Shown here: one piece after another, positions 43,769 through 53,008 of the stretch
How the letters are laid out: each line of letters begins with the position of its first letter
Numbering within the stretch: position 1 is the first letter of the stretch
Source of the DNA: Marivirga lumbricoides
GTDB lineage: Bacteria > Bacteroidota > Bacteroidia > Cytophagales > Cyclobacteriaceae
NCBI RefSeq assembly: GCF_014636295.1
Contig: NZ_BMEC01000005.1
Span: forward strand, 62,001-126,000
Direction: 5' to 3'
DNA length: 64,000 bases
The notes under the pieces: model-generated
Database searches by the model: none
Told to the model about the DNA's origin: nothing
The model's input: only the letters and a program-made list of their open reading frames with translations
Made by a program: the position numbers and the translations under genes

Positions 43769-45496
43769 ATGAAAATAGCTAAACTGATAAGATATGCTTT
43801 TTGCATATTGATTATGGTGTCATATGGATGTGAGGATGATTTGGAGCCATTTACAATTAATGCTCCTGCCGATTTACAAGCCAGAATAGATTCAATTGCT
43901 GCAGCTAAGGCAGCTCAAAATACCGGAGACACAACTTTTATAGAAATCTCAACTGCAATTGTTGGCGAAGAAGATTTTAGTTCTCCGTGGTGGACAGATT
44001 TTTCTGATTACTTCGCTGTACCCCCAGGTAAGAAACTGACTTTGGAGTTTATTAACCACAATGGAGGCAGTCCGGATAACTTTAAAAATTGGGTTTTGTT
44101 GGTTAGTAATGAGGCAGGAGATCGTGAGGCCGAAAGTTATTCCGAGTACTTCGCATTACGCTCGGATGCTTATGGTTGGGGTAATGGAGACTTTGACATA
44201 GGAGTTATTTCCACTAACTATGCTTCGAATCTTGAGTCAGACCCAACTGATGAAGATTGGGCTAATTTTAGGGCAATCATGGATGGTGCTCATGTAACAC
44301 TTGAAATTGATCACTCTTCCTCTGGCTATGCGTTCATTACAGGAACAGCGGTAGGTACTGATGGGACTGAGCTGGTTATTACATACAATCAACCAGTTTC
44401 TGCTACTGCAGCTATCAATGTGTTTTTAGTTGCTGAGGGTAGTTATTTTGAAATGGAAGAAGCGTACTTAGTGCCTTCTCAGGTAACTGAAATAGCAGAT
44501 GCTAACCCAGTTTCTCTGGATATTACTGGAACACCAGCTATGGTAGAGATAGGTAGTGAAGACTTTTGGGGTAATGCTGTTGCCACAGTAACTTATGATG
44601 ATGGCTCTTCTTCTGAAATAGACTCTGCAGATTTATCCTTCAATGTAATTCCAGATTTGACTACTGTTGGAGAAAAAACGGTATTAGTAGCTTACAACAA
44701 AACTAAGCAAGGTGTATTTACTAAATCAGTTTCAGACTTTTATACACTGAACGTAGTGAATGCAATAACTGGTTTGGAGGTATCTACACTACCGGACATA
44801 ACTACGTATTATTTCTTTGATAGCGATTCTATCGTTTTCAATCCAAAAGGAATGGTTGTAACAGCAACCTATGCCGATGGTAGTAGTGGAACATTGGATA
44901 ATGTAAATCTTGAATTTGACTCCATTGCCGCAGTGGCAGGTGCACAAAATGTCGGTATTGCTTATGAAGGTGCAACCAGCATAGTAACAACTACATGCCC
45001 TATTACACTTGTTCAAGGAAATAGTCAGGTAGGGGCTTCTAACTTTTCTACACCTTGGTGGTTAGAATTCTCTAATGATTTTACCGTATCATCAGGGGAG
45101 AGTAAAATGTTTGAAATGTACTGTTACTCTGCCGGTAACTTGCCTTATCAAAGTCCTAGTACAATTCTTCGAAGAGCCGATAACTCTGCTGAATATGCCG
45201 TAACGAGGATGGATAATTTTGGATGGGGTGATGGATATAGCACAGCCACTCTCTCAAATGATTGGGTTACAAATAGTGAAGGTTTTGATGTGGAGTTCTT
45301 TAACTCAAATATAAGCGGCTCGCATATAATAATTACTGTTACAAACAATGGAGATGATACAGCTGATATACGCTATGATGTAACTTATGCTAATGGTGAC
45401 ACACATTTTCAGGAGTATACTGGAATAACTGTGGACAGTACTGATCTTAATTGCACACTCGTAATTGAAGGAGCCTACATCGTGCTTCTTAACTAA
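43769..45496 (+). CDS. Surface lipoprotein with Ig-like domains, putative glycan-binding protein
   Basis: A protein of 575 residues from this ATG, chosen because it starts a lipoprotein signal (KIAKLIRYAFCILIMVSYGC) followed by acidic EDD, the surface-export signal. The mature part has four domains. Module A (about 60-235) begins IVGEEDFSSPWWTDFSDYFA. Two Ig-like units (about 245-335 and 338-410) each contain YDDGSSSEID or YADGSSGTLD motifs. Module B (about 420-575) begins VGASNFSTPWWLEFSNDFTV and is clearly homologous to module A. The double Trp in both modules suits carbohydrate binding. It lies 25 bases before susC, so it is probably a surface glycan-binding protein. The family was not recognised. 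Confidence 0.72.
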   Translation: MKIAKLIRYAFCILIMVSYGCEDDLEPFTINAPADLQARIDSIAAAKAAQNTGDTTFIEISTAIVGEEDFSSPWWTDFSDYFAVPPGKKLTLEFINHNGGSPDNFKNWVLLVSNEAGDREAESYSEYFALRSDAYGWGNGDFDIGVISTNYASNLESDPTDEDWANFRAIMDGAHVTLEIDHSSSGYAFITGTAVGTDGTELVITYNQPVSATAAINVFLVAEGSYFEMEEAYLVPSQVTEIADANPVSLDITGTPAMVEIGSEDFWGNAVATVTYDDGSSSEIDSADLSFNVIPDLTTVGEKTVLVAYNKTKQGVFTKSVSDFYTLNVVNAITGLEVSTLPDITTYYFFDSDSIVFNPKGMVVTATYADGSSGTLDNVNLEFDSIAAVAGAQNVGIAYEGATSIVTTTCPITLVQGNSQVGASNFSTPWWLEFSNDFTVSSGESKMFEMYCYSAGNLPYQSPSTILRRADNSAEYAVTRMDNFGWGDGYSTATLSNDWVTNSEGFDVEFFNSNISGSHIIITVTNNGDDTADIRYDVTYANGDTHFQEYTGITVDSTDLNCTLVIEGAYIVLLN

Positions 45497-45521
45497 ATCA
45501 CTCGCTAAAAAATATTAAAAT

Positions 45522-48500
45522 ATGAAACACTTATATACATTACTGATAGGGCTTTTGGCGTTGGCACCAATGGCATATGCAGGAGGCAGCTCCAACAGCA
45601 TTATGATGGCCATAATTCAGCAAAATGAGACAATCGTACAAGGTAGAGTTGTAGAGGAAGGCGGAGTACCCCTTCCTGGTGCTACAATCATGGAAAAGGG
45701 TACTAGTAATGGTGTAGTATCTGATATTGATGGAAACTTTTCACTATCCGTAGCGGACAAATCTACTATTGTTATTTCATTTATAGGATTCAAGACTACT
45801 GAAATTGAAGTGGGAGGAAGAACACAACTAGGTGAAATCACAATGGTGGCTGATTTGTCAGAGCTTAGTGAGGTAGTAGTGGTGGGTTATGGTACACAGC
45901 GTAAGGTTGATCTTACAGGTTCTGTGGCCATTGTTGATACTGATGAGATGAAAAAAATATCTAATTCGAATGTTTCATCAGCTCTTCAGGGTAAAGTCGC
46001 AGGGGTTAGAGTAACTGGTGATGGGCAGCCCGGAGCAGATCCACAGATTCGAATTAGAGGTATTAGTTCGTTTGGAGATACCAATCCGCTGTATGTTGTT
46101 GATGGAGTAATCACTAATGCTATTCGTGACTTTTCACCAAATGATATCGAATCAGTACAAATACTTAAAGATGCCGCATCTGCTGCCATCTATGGTGCCC
46201 AGGCAGCAAATGGAGTGGTAATTATTACCACCAAACGCGGTAAAAGAAATCAACCTTTAAAAGTAAATTATAGTGGTTATGTTGGGGTTGATGAAGTGCC
46301 GGATGGTGTATATAATGTAATGAATTCTGAGCAGTATGGTCGTTACATTACCATGGCATTTAACAACAGCGGTATGGAGGTTCCTAACGGTTATGATCCA
46401 AATCATGAAGATTATATTGATCCGAATGTAGTAAATACCAATTGGCAGGATGAAGCATTTAAAACGGGAGTCCGCCAAAATCACCACTTAAACCTTTCCG
46501 GAGGGGGTGAGAACAATACCTATAATCTTTCACTTGATTACTTTAATCAGGAAGGTACTATAGTAGGGGCCGGACCTAATCTGGAACGCTATACTGCCAG
46601 ATTAAATAATACAATGAATGTGAAATTCCTCACCTTAAAAACAGGTCTGGTTTATAGTAAAAGCGATCAGGATAATATGGCATTAAGTAATGCGAATGAG
46701 TTTGTACAGGGGCTTTACGGTGCACAATTTCCGGTAATGGCTTCTGCTTTGATTACTCCTCCAACTATAAAAGCATACGATCCTTCAACCTGGGTGCTTG
46801 ATGACAGAATTTCTGCAGCCTCCCAGTACAGATATGATTCGTATGGCTATGGCACGTATTATGATGACATTCACGGTGATTTGCGTATAACCAACGTGCT
46901 GCTAACCAATAACATATTAACGAGAAACTCAAAAGTTGATCGTCTGCAAGGGTCTGCTAATGCAAAAGTTGATTTTTTTGAAATGCTTGGAGTAAAAAGT
47001 AGCAACCATAAGGTGGAATATGACTTGAATTTATCATATAACACAACTGCTGTAAAATCTTTAACATTTGTACCGGCATTTATTCAAAGTACAACAAATT
47101 ACCTGACTAAGAGTAATGAGATGCTCACCAAATCGAATTTGAGTATAGGTATGACGCTGGCTGAAAACTTTCTGACGTATGATGGTAATTTTGGTCTCCA
47201 TCATGTTAACCTGGTAGCAGGTACTGCATTCCAAAGGCAAACCAGCGAAACAGTGAATGCTGTTGGCGTGAACTTAACGGAACCTTACTTTTTACAGGTA
47301 GATAATTCATTACAGACTAATGCGGATAGCTACCAGGAGGAAACTGTATTATGGTCTTATTTTGGTCGGTTGAATTACGATTTTAATCAGAAATATTACC
47401 TATCTGCAACAGTACGTTATGATGGTTCCAGCCGACTCACTCCAGAGGTAAATCAGGATGTATTTCCAGCAGTTTCTGCTGGGTGGCGTATTGATCAGGA
47501 GAATTTCTTCCAGGTTTCAAAATCAATGATAAGCTTGCTCAAAATCAGAGGTAGTTATGGTGAACTGGGTAATATTTCCGTGTTGGGACCATACGGCTAC
47601 GTAGATGTGATGGCGAGACAGGATTATACTTACAGCTTTGGTAATACCAAGGTGAACGGATCGGCCAGATCAAATTTCAATAATGAATATTTAGTGTGGG
47701 AGAAGAGGAGAACAACTGATGTTGGTTTGGATCTTGCCATGATAAACGGTAAAGTAGATTTTACATTTGATTATTACCGGGCAGAAACTTTGGGTGGGCA
47801 CTACGGAATACCTATCCCGGCACAAGCAGGTTTTACTAATGAAAGTGAAAACTTTAACGCATCTACAATGGTCAACTCTGGCCTTGAGTTTACTGCAGCT
47901 TATCATCATGATGAAGGTCCGGTTACATTTGATGTTTCAGCCAATTTAACTACGCTGAATAATGAAGTAACCCAGTTAGGAGTGAATAATTTACCCAGAA
48001 CTGACGGAAACGCTCGTACAGAGGTGGGACAAGAAATCGGCCGATTCTATGGTTATGTTTACGAGGGGATATTCCAGAATGAAACTGAGATACTCAACAG
48101 AGTGAATTCAGAAGGAGAAAAGGTTATTCAGAATGGCGCTCAACCAGGAGATGTGGCTTATGCTGATATCAATAATGATGGCCAAATAACCAATGAAGAC
48201 CAGACTTATTTAGGCAGTGGTTTACCGGACTTTAATTTTGGATTTAATGTCGGTGCCCAATGGAAAGGGATAGACTTAAGTGTATTTGCATTTGGAGCCG
48301 GTGGTTTTAAAGCAGTGGATTTTGTTGATGTGACTTTACGTAGTTCATATGGTGCCTTGAATAAAAGTGTGGAATTACTGGATGCGTGGACACCTGAAAA
48401 CCCAAGCACTACGGTACCGCGTGTAGCGAACAGACCAAATGGAGACATCACTAACGATGCTTTCAGTAGTCGTTTTATTCAGAATGCATCCTATTTGAGA

Positions 48501-48719
48501 ATTGCTAATATTCAGGTAGGATATACCTTCCCTGATAAGTGGTTTGGTGATTACGTCAGCAATGCACGTCTTTATGTAACAGGGCAAAACCTGGTAACAT
48601 TCTCTCAGTATGTTGGGTATAATGTTGACTTTTCCGGAGGTCTTTTTACCCCTGGCTATAATTATGCTTCATATCCACAACCTCGCGTATTAACAGTGGG
48701 AGCTCAATTTTCATTTTAA
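45522..48719 (+). CDS. susC: SusC-family TonB-dependent outer membrane transporter
   Basis: A 1065-residue SusC-like transporter. After the signal peptide (LYTLLIGLLALAPMAYAGG) comes a carboxypeptidase-regulatory-like domain (about 38-113; IVQGRVVEEGGVPLPGATIMEKG, GNFSLSVADKSTIVISFIGF). The SusC plug signature follows (LSEVVVVGYGTQRK, GKVAGVRVTGDGQPGADPQIRIRG, YVVDGV), then the 22-strand barrel, ending GAQFSF with the outer-membrane Phe. It imports oligosaccharides bound by SusD. Family-typical length. Together with the upstream lipoprotein, susD and the glycosidases, the substrate is most likely arabinan-derived oligosaccharide. Confidence 0.95.
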   Translation: MKHLYTLLIGLLALAPMAYAGGSSNSIMMAIIQQNETIVQGRVVEEGGVPLPGATIMEKGTSNGVVSDIDGNFSLSVADKSTIVISFIGFKTTEIEVGGRTQLGEITMVADLSELSEVVVVGYGTQRKVDLTGSVAIVDTDEMKKISNSNVSSALQGKVAGVRVTGDGQPGADPQIRIRGISSFGDTNPLYVVDGVITNAIRDFSPNDIESVQILKDAASAAIYGAQAANGVVIITTKRGKRNQPLKVNYSGYVGVDEVPDGVYNVMNSEQYGRYITMAFNNSGMEVPNGYDPNHEDYIDPNVVNTNWQDEAFKTGVRQNHHLNLSGGGENNTYNLSLDYFNQEGTIVGAGPNLERYTARLNNTMNVKFLTLKTGLVYSKSDQDNMALSNANEFVQGLYGAQFPVMASALITPPTIKAYDPSTWVLDDRISAASQYRYDSYGYGTYYDDIHGDLRITNVLLTNNILTRNSKVDRLQGSANAKVDFFEMLGVKSSNHKVEYDLNLSYNTTAVKSLTFVPAFIQSTTNYLTKSNEMLTKSNLSIGMTLAENFLTYDGNFGLHHVNLVAGTAFQRQTSETVNAVGVNLTEPYFLQVDNSLQTNADSYQEETVLWSYFGRLNYDFNQKYYLSATVRYDGSSRLTPEVNQDVFPAVSAGWRIDQENFFQVSKSMISLLKIRGSYGELGNISVLGPYGYVDVMARQDYTYSFGNTKVNGSARSNFNNEYLVWEKRRTTDVGLDLAMINGKVDFTFDYYRAETLGGHYGIPIPAQAGFTNESENFNASTMVNSGLEFTAAYHHDEGPVTFDVSANLTTLNNEVTQLGVNNLPRTDGNARTEVGQEIGRFYGYVYEGIFQNETEILNRVNSEGEKVIQNGAQPGDVAYADINNDGQITNEDQTYLGSGLPDFNFGFNVGAQWKGIDLSVFAFGAGGFKAVDFVDVTLRSSYGALNKSVELLDAWTPENPSTTVPRVANRPNGDITNDAFSSRFIQNASYLRIANIQVGYTFPDKWFGDYVSNARLYVTGQNLVTFSQYVGYNVDFSGGLFTPGYNYASYPQPRVLTVGAQFSF

Positions 48720-48745
48720 AAAACTATCCAAAAATTAGTATCAAT

Positions 48746-50503
48746 ATGAAAAATTTAAAAATAATTCTTACAATGTTGGTTTTGATTGTTATTGCATCAG
48801 CCTGCAAAGATGAGTTGATAGTGGAGGATCCTAATAATCCAACAACTGCTGATTTTGGGAAATCTGAATCGGATTTTAGAGAGGTAGTTATTGCTTGCTA
48901 CAACCGTATTCGTTTAGAAGGTACGTTCGCAAGGGTAGGCTATGCCTTAGATGCTGTACGTGGTGATGAGGTATGGAATTCTTCACAGCAGTGGTATTTG
49001 GAATATGATAATTTGAACTCTCCCGGCACTATTGATATTGGTGACCAATGGCCATGGAGAGATAATTATCATGTAGTGAATAGAGCTAATTTTATAACAA
49101 CCTATATCGATGAGGTGGACATGCCTGAGGATTCCTATAATGAAATTGCCGGACAGGCACGTTTCCTGCGAGCCTTGGCTTATTATAATTTAACTACTTA
49201 TTATCAGGATGTACCTCTAATTACAGACTATGAAGATTATTCAGATTTAGAGAAACTATATAAGGCTAACAGTCCTCAAGAGGAGGTCTTAGACCAAATT
49301 GAAGAAGACCTTTCCATGGCCATGACTTTGCTGCCCTCTAAAGATAAAGGGGGTGAATGGGCGCTGGGTCGTGCTACAAGTGGTGCTGCAGCGGGCTATA
49401 TGGCGCGTGTATTGATGTTCCGTCATAAATTCGATGAGGCTTATCCCATACTGCGGGATATCATTGCCGGTAAGTACGGTAGTTACAGACTAATGAGTGA
49501 TTATGGTGATAACTTTAGAGAAAGTACAGAAAACAATGATGAAAGTCTGTTTGAAGTTCAATTCATGAACTTTGGCACTGGTGGAACAGATGAAGAGTGG
49601 ACCCCGGTTAATATAAGTCCTGATGCAACGCAGGGGCACGCAATAGAAAGTAATTTTGCTTCACAGGAATTGGGAAGCTGGGGCGATCTGGCAGGAGCTC
49701 CCTGGTTATATAACCTATTTAAGGCAGAAAGCTCTACTGATGGAAGATTAGATCCTCGCTTGTACTGGACATTAGTGACTTATGAAGATGAATATGATCT
49801 ATATACTAATCAGAATACTGCAGCATATCCTAATGGTGACCCACGTACCAATGTTGCTTACCAGCAAGAATTAACAGAAACACCTCTTTCCAATAATGCT
49901 CAGGGTGGTATTTCTATCGCCAAACATACCAATGCCAGAACCAATATTTATGCTTCTATTACAAATGGTTTGCAATGTGGTGTGAATCTACGACTGATGC
50001 GTTACAGTGATGTCTTGTTAAGAGCTGCAGAGTGTGAAAATGAGATTAACGGACCTACACAAATAGCGATTGATTACATCAATGAAGTACGTAGAAGAGT
50101 AGCTCTTCCGGATCTTCAGCTGGCTGATTTCCCTACAGCGGATCATCTATTCGAGCAGATAGCCAACGTTGAACGCCCTAAAGAATTTGGTTGTGAAAAC
50201 GGTAGGGGAAGAGATCTCATTCGTTGGGGATTTTTCTATGATCAAGGTCGACTTCAGCAGTTAATTGAGCATGGATATTACGTAACAGATGGTACAGCTA
50301 ATACTGACCTGCTAACAGCCGCTACCGCCAGTAACTCGTCATTTAATACTTATACTCCGGGAAATGAATACTTCCCGATATTTCAGGGTACACTGAATGC
50401 CAATCCAAATCTGGAAGGAAATTCGGCAAACAAAAACGAGGATAACTCAACTAAATTCTTTGCCAATGGCTACTCTGTTCACCCAGTGGTAGAATTAGAA
50501 TAA
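48746..50503 (+). CDS. susD: SusD-family glycan-binding lipoprotein
   Basis: A 585-residue RagB/SusD lipoprotein. The signal peptide ends SAC (Cys20) with KDE after it, and the family pattern starts KDELIVEDPNNPTTADF. The TPR-like N-terminal half includes QARFLRALAYYNLTTYYQDVPLITD, and the C-terminal half has YINEVRRRVALPDL and the RDLIRWGF motif near the end. It caps SusC at the cell surface and holds the sugar. It begins 26 bases after susC and is translated with it. Substrate is by context arabinan-derived. A hairpin directly after the gene may reduce transcription into the glycosidases. Confidence 0.95.
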   Translation: MKNLKIILTMLVLIVIASACKDELIVEDPNNPTTADFGKSESDFREVVIACYNRIRLEGTFARVGYALDAVRGDEVWNSSQQWYLEYDNLNSPGTIDIGDQWPWRDNYHVVNRANFITTYIDEVDMPEDSYNEIAGQARFLRALAYYNLTTYYQDVPLITDYEDYSDLEKLYKANSPQEEVLDQIEEDLSMAMTLLPSKDKGGEWALGRATSGAAAGYMARVLMFRHKFDEAYPILRDIIAGKYGSYRLMSDYGDNFRESTENNDESLFEVQFMNFGTGGTDEEWTPVNISPDATQGHAIESNFASQELGSWGDLAGAPWLYNLFKAESSTDGRLDPRLYWTLVTYEDEYDLYTNQNTAAYPNGDPRTNVAYQQELTETPLSNNAQGGISIAKHTNARTNIYASITNGLQCGVNLRLMRYSDVLLRAAECENEINGPTQIAIDYINEVRRRVALPDLQLADFPTADHLFEQIANVERPKEFGCENGRGRDLIRWGFFYDQGRLQQLIEHGYYVTDGTANTDLLTAATASNSSFNTYTPGNEYFPIFQGTLNANPNLEGNSANKNEDNSTKFFANGYSVHPVVELE

Positions 50504-50513
50504 TTTGTATAAC

Positions 50514-50562
50514 CAAGTGTCTCTTTATCATAGATGTTTTATGTATGCTAAAGAGGCACTTG
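50514..50562 (+). terminator. Hairpin between susD and the GH51 gene
   Basis: CAAGTGTCTCTTTA (50514-50527) pairs with TAAAGAGGCACTTG (50549-50562) with one G-T wobble, giving a 14-bp stem with a 21-nt loop, followed by TATTTAAA. It is a possible partial terminator or mRNA stabiliser that could set the ratio of susCD to glycosidase transcripts. Confidence 0.5.
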
Positions 50563-50589
50563 TATTTAAACAGATAGATTAATAAAATA

Positions 50590-50739
50590 ATGAAGAAACT
50601 GGTTTTAATAGGAATCTGGTTCTTCCATCTTACAATTAATGTACTTACAATTGGCGATACAGAATTATAGGTAGAACGAGAAGTAGACAGGGAGGCATCT
50701 AAGCTAAACAGACATATAAAGAAATATAATAACGAATGA
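50590..50739 (+). pseudogene. Interrupted small frame before GH51
   Basis: An ATG at 50590 opens a frame that reads MKKLVLIGIWFFHLTINVL, meets a TAG at 50668-50670, then continues in frame to a TGA at 50737-50739 that overlaps the GH51 ATG (ATGA). It has a signal-peptide-like start and a charged end. Without the TAG it would be a 49-residue coupled gene. It could be a decayed reading frame or coincidence; no homologue is recognised. Confidence 0.25.
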
Positions 50740-52757
50740 AGAGAATATTGAATCACATATTAGGAATAGGGGCAGGAGCTGCACTTTTTTATGGTTGTAA
50801 CACCGCTGCGTCAGACGATAAACGAGCAGAATCAGACCCTGTTACTTTTCAAGTTAATTATGGTGAGCCCATTGCACCCATACAACCCACCATGTACGGA
50901 ATATTTTTTGAGGATATCAACTTTGCTGCAGATGGTGGAATTTATGCGGAAATGGTGAAAAACAGATCTTTTGAGTTTGATTTACCGATGATTGGTTGGT
51001 TACAGCCTAATAGCGACCGCTTTTCAATGAATGAAAAATCTGGTTTTGCTTCTGTTATTAAAACAGATTCTGATGAACCCAATGCTAATTTTCTGAGGGT
51101 AGAGGTAAAAGCCGATAATGGATATGTATTAAGGAATGAAGGCTTTAAAGGCATGGGGGTAAAGAAGGATTTGCAGTATAACTTTTCTATGATGGCCCGG
51201 AATCAGTCAGGTGATATCAAAATGCATATTCAATTGGCTGACAGCACAGGAAAGGTGTTAGGAAAAACAACAATTGATCCTGATGCTTCTGAGTGGAAAG
51301 AGTATACCTCTTCTTTTACTGCAACATCAGAAGAAATGAAGGCAGTTTTGAACATTCAATTTGAAGGGAAAGGGGTAATTGATCTGGATATGATCTCTTT
51401 ATTTCCTTCAGATACCTGGAAAAATAGGCCTAAAGGTATGCGTGCCGATTTAGTACAACTTCTGGATGACCTTGATCCCGGATTTTTAAGGTTCCCAGGG
51501 GGCTGTATTGTGGAGGGTAGAAATTTAGCCAGACGGTACCAGTGGAAGAAAACGGTAGGTTCAATAGAAGACAGAACTACGCTTGTCAATAGATGGAACA
51601 CAGAATTTGCACATCGTCCGGCACCAGATTATTATCAAAGCTTCGGACTGGGTTTCTTTGAATATTTCCAGCTGGCTGAAGACATGGGAGCGGAGCCACT
51701 GCCCATATTAAGCTGCGGAATAGCCTGTCAGTTTAATACAGGAGAGCTTGTACCTATGGATGAATTAGGTCCTTATGTGCAGGATGCGTTGGACCTCATT
51801 GAATTTGCAAATGGTGATTCTAATACTGCCTGGGGTAAAGTTCGTGCCGACATGGGGCATCCTCAGCCATTTAATATGAAATACATAGGTGTAGGAAACG
51901 AACAATGGGGGCCGCAATACATTGAAAGGTACAAAGCTTTTGAAGCGGCTATAAAATCTAAATACCCGGATATGATTATTGTATCCGGAAGCGGACCCTT
52001 TCCTGATGGAGAGATGTTTGATTACGGCATGAAAGAGCTCAAGAAATTGGGTGCAGAAATAATAGATGAGCACTATTATAGAAGTCCGGAGTGGTTTTTG
52101 GAAAATGCTGACAGATATGATAGCTATGACAGAAATGGACCGAAAGTGTTTGCCGGGGAATATGCTGCTCAAACGGTAGCTATAGCGAGCCCTGATAATA
52201 AAAATAGTTGGATGACAGCACTTTCTGAAGCTGCTTTTATGACCGGTTTAGAAAGAAACGCTGAGGTAGTTCACCTTACTTCCTACGCTCCGTTAATGGC
52301 TCATTCTGAAGGCTGGCAATGGACTCCTGACCTGATTTGGTTTAACAACCTTAGCTCTTACGGAACACCTAATTATTACGTACAGAAGCTTTTTTCTACT
52401 AATAGAGGAACACATGTGTTATCTCTTACAGAAAATGGTAAACCAGTAACAGGAGAGAAGAAATTGTATGCTACAGCCGCAAAAGACGAAAATACAGGAG
52501 AAGTAATTTTCAAAATAGTAAATGCTTCCTCTGATGAACAGAACACACAATTTAAGCTAAATGGAATTGATGGTTTAGCCTCAAAAGGAAGATTAACTGT
52601 GCTCAAGAGTGACAAAACTGATGTTGTAAATTCATTTGAATCACCTGTAGCAATTGCTCCGGAGGAACAGGAAATAGCCCTGAAAGGGAATGAGCTTACT
52701 GTAAACTTAGCACCTTATTCATTGTCTGTAATTCGAGTAAAAACAGTAGTTCAATAA
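50736..52757 (+). CDS. GH51 alpha-L-arabinofuranosidase with CBM-like N-terminus, lipoprotein
   Basis: A 673-residue GH51 enzyme. The lipoprotein signal ends YGC (Cys21). A short N-terminal strand (IQPTMYGIFFEDINFAADGG) is followed by an inserted CBM4/9-like beta-sandwich (about 85-225), a catalytic barrel and a C-terminal beta domain. The catalytic acid/base is Glu389 in GVGNEQWGPQYIERY and the nucleophile is Glu475 in FAGEYAAQ. It removes terminal alpha-L-arabinofuranose from arabinan and arabino-oligosaccharides. It is the first glycosidase after susD. A hairpin terminator follows, so its transcription can end here while the next GH51 has its own promoter region. Confidence 0.93.
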   Translation: MKRILNHILGIGAGAALFYGCNTAASDDKRAESDPVTFQVNYGEPIAPIQPTMYGIFFEDINFAADGGIYAEMVKNRSFEFDLPMIGWLQPNSDRFSMNEKSGFASVIKTDSDEPNANFLRVEVKADNGYVLRNEGFKGMGVKKDLQYNFSMMARNQSGDIKMHIQLADSTGKVLGKTTIDPDASEWKEYTSSFTATSEEMKAVLNIQFEGKGVIDLDMISLFPSDTWKNRPKGMRADLVQLLDDLDPGFLRFPGGCIVEGRNLARRYQWKKTVGSIEDRTTLVNRWNTEFAHRPAPDYYQSFGLGFFEYFQLAEDMGAEPLPILSCGIACQFNTGELVPMDELGPYVQDALDLIEFANGDSNTAWGKVRADMGHPQPFNMKYIGVGNEQWGPQYIERYKAFEAAIKSKYPDMIIVSGSGPFPDGEMFDYGMKELKKLGAEIIDEHYYRSPEWFLENADRYDSYDRNGPKVFAGEYAAQTVAIASPDNKNSWMTALSEAAFMTGLERNAEVVHLTSYAPLMAHSEGWQWTPDLIWFNNLSSYGTPNYYVQKLFSTNRGTHVLSLTENGKPVTGEKKLYATAAKDENTGEVIFKIVNASSDEQNTQFKLNGIDGLASKGRLTVLKSDKTDVVNSFESPVAIAPEEQEIALKGNELTVNLAPYSLSVIRVKTVVQ

Positions 52758-52827
52758 TAGTAATACAAGGTATAAAATACCATTTAGTGAATAAATATCT
52801 GGAAGATAAACTTTGTTAGTTTTGGCG

Positions 52828-52875
52828 GAATGAAGTGTGAAAAGTTTAGGCTTTTCCCTTCATTCTTGCTTTTTA
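52828..52875 (+). terminator. Terminator after the first GH51
   Basis: GAATGAAG (52828-52835) pairs with CTTCATTC (52858-52865), with an inner GAAAAG (52839-52844) / CTTTTC (52851-52856) pair across a small internal loop, followed by TTGCTTTTT. Confidence 0.6.
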
Positions 52876-53008
52876 TCATTTCAGTCAGTGGGTAAGCTTC
52901 CGGCTAATGGCGAGGTAAAGAATTACGATGACCACTCTTTATTCAACGGGAATACTGGTAAATAACAAGAATAAAAATTGAAGTAATAACATACTTAAAA
53001 TATAATTT

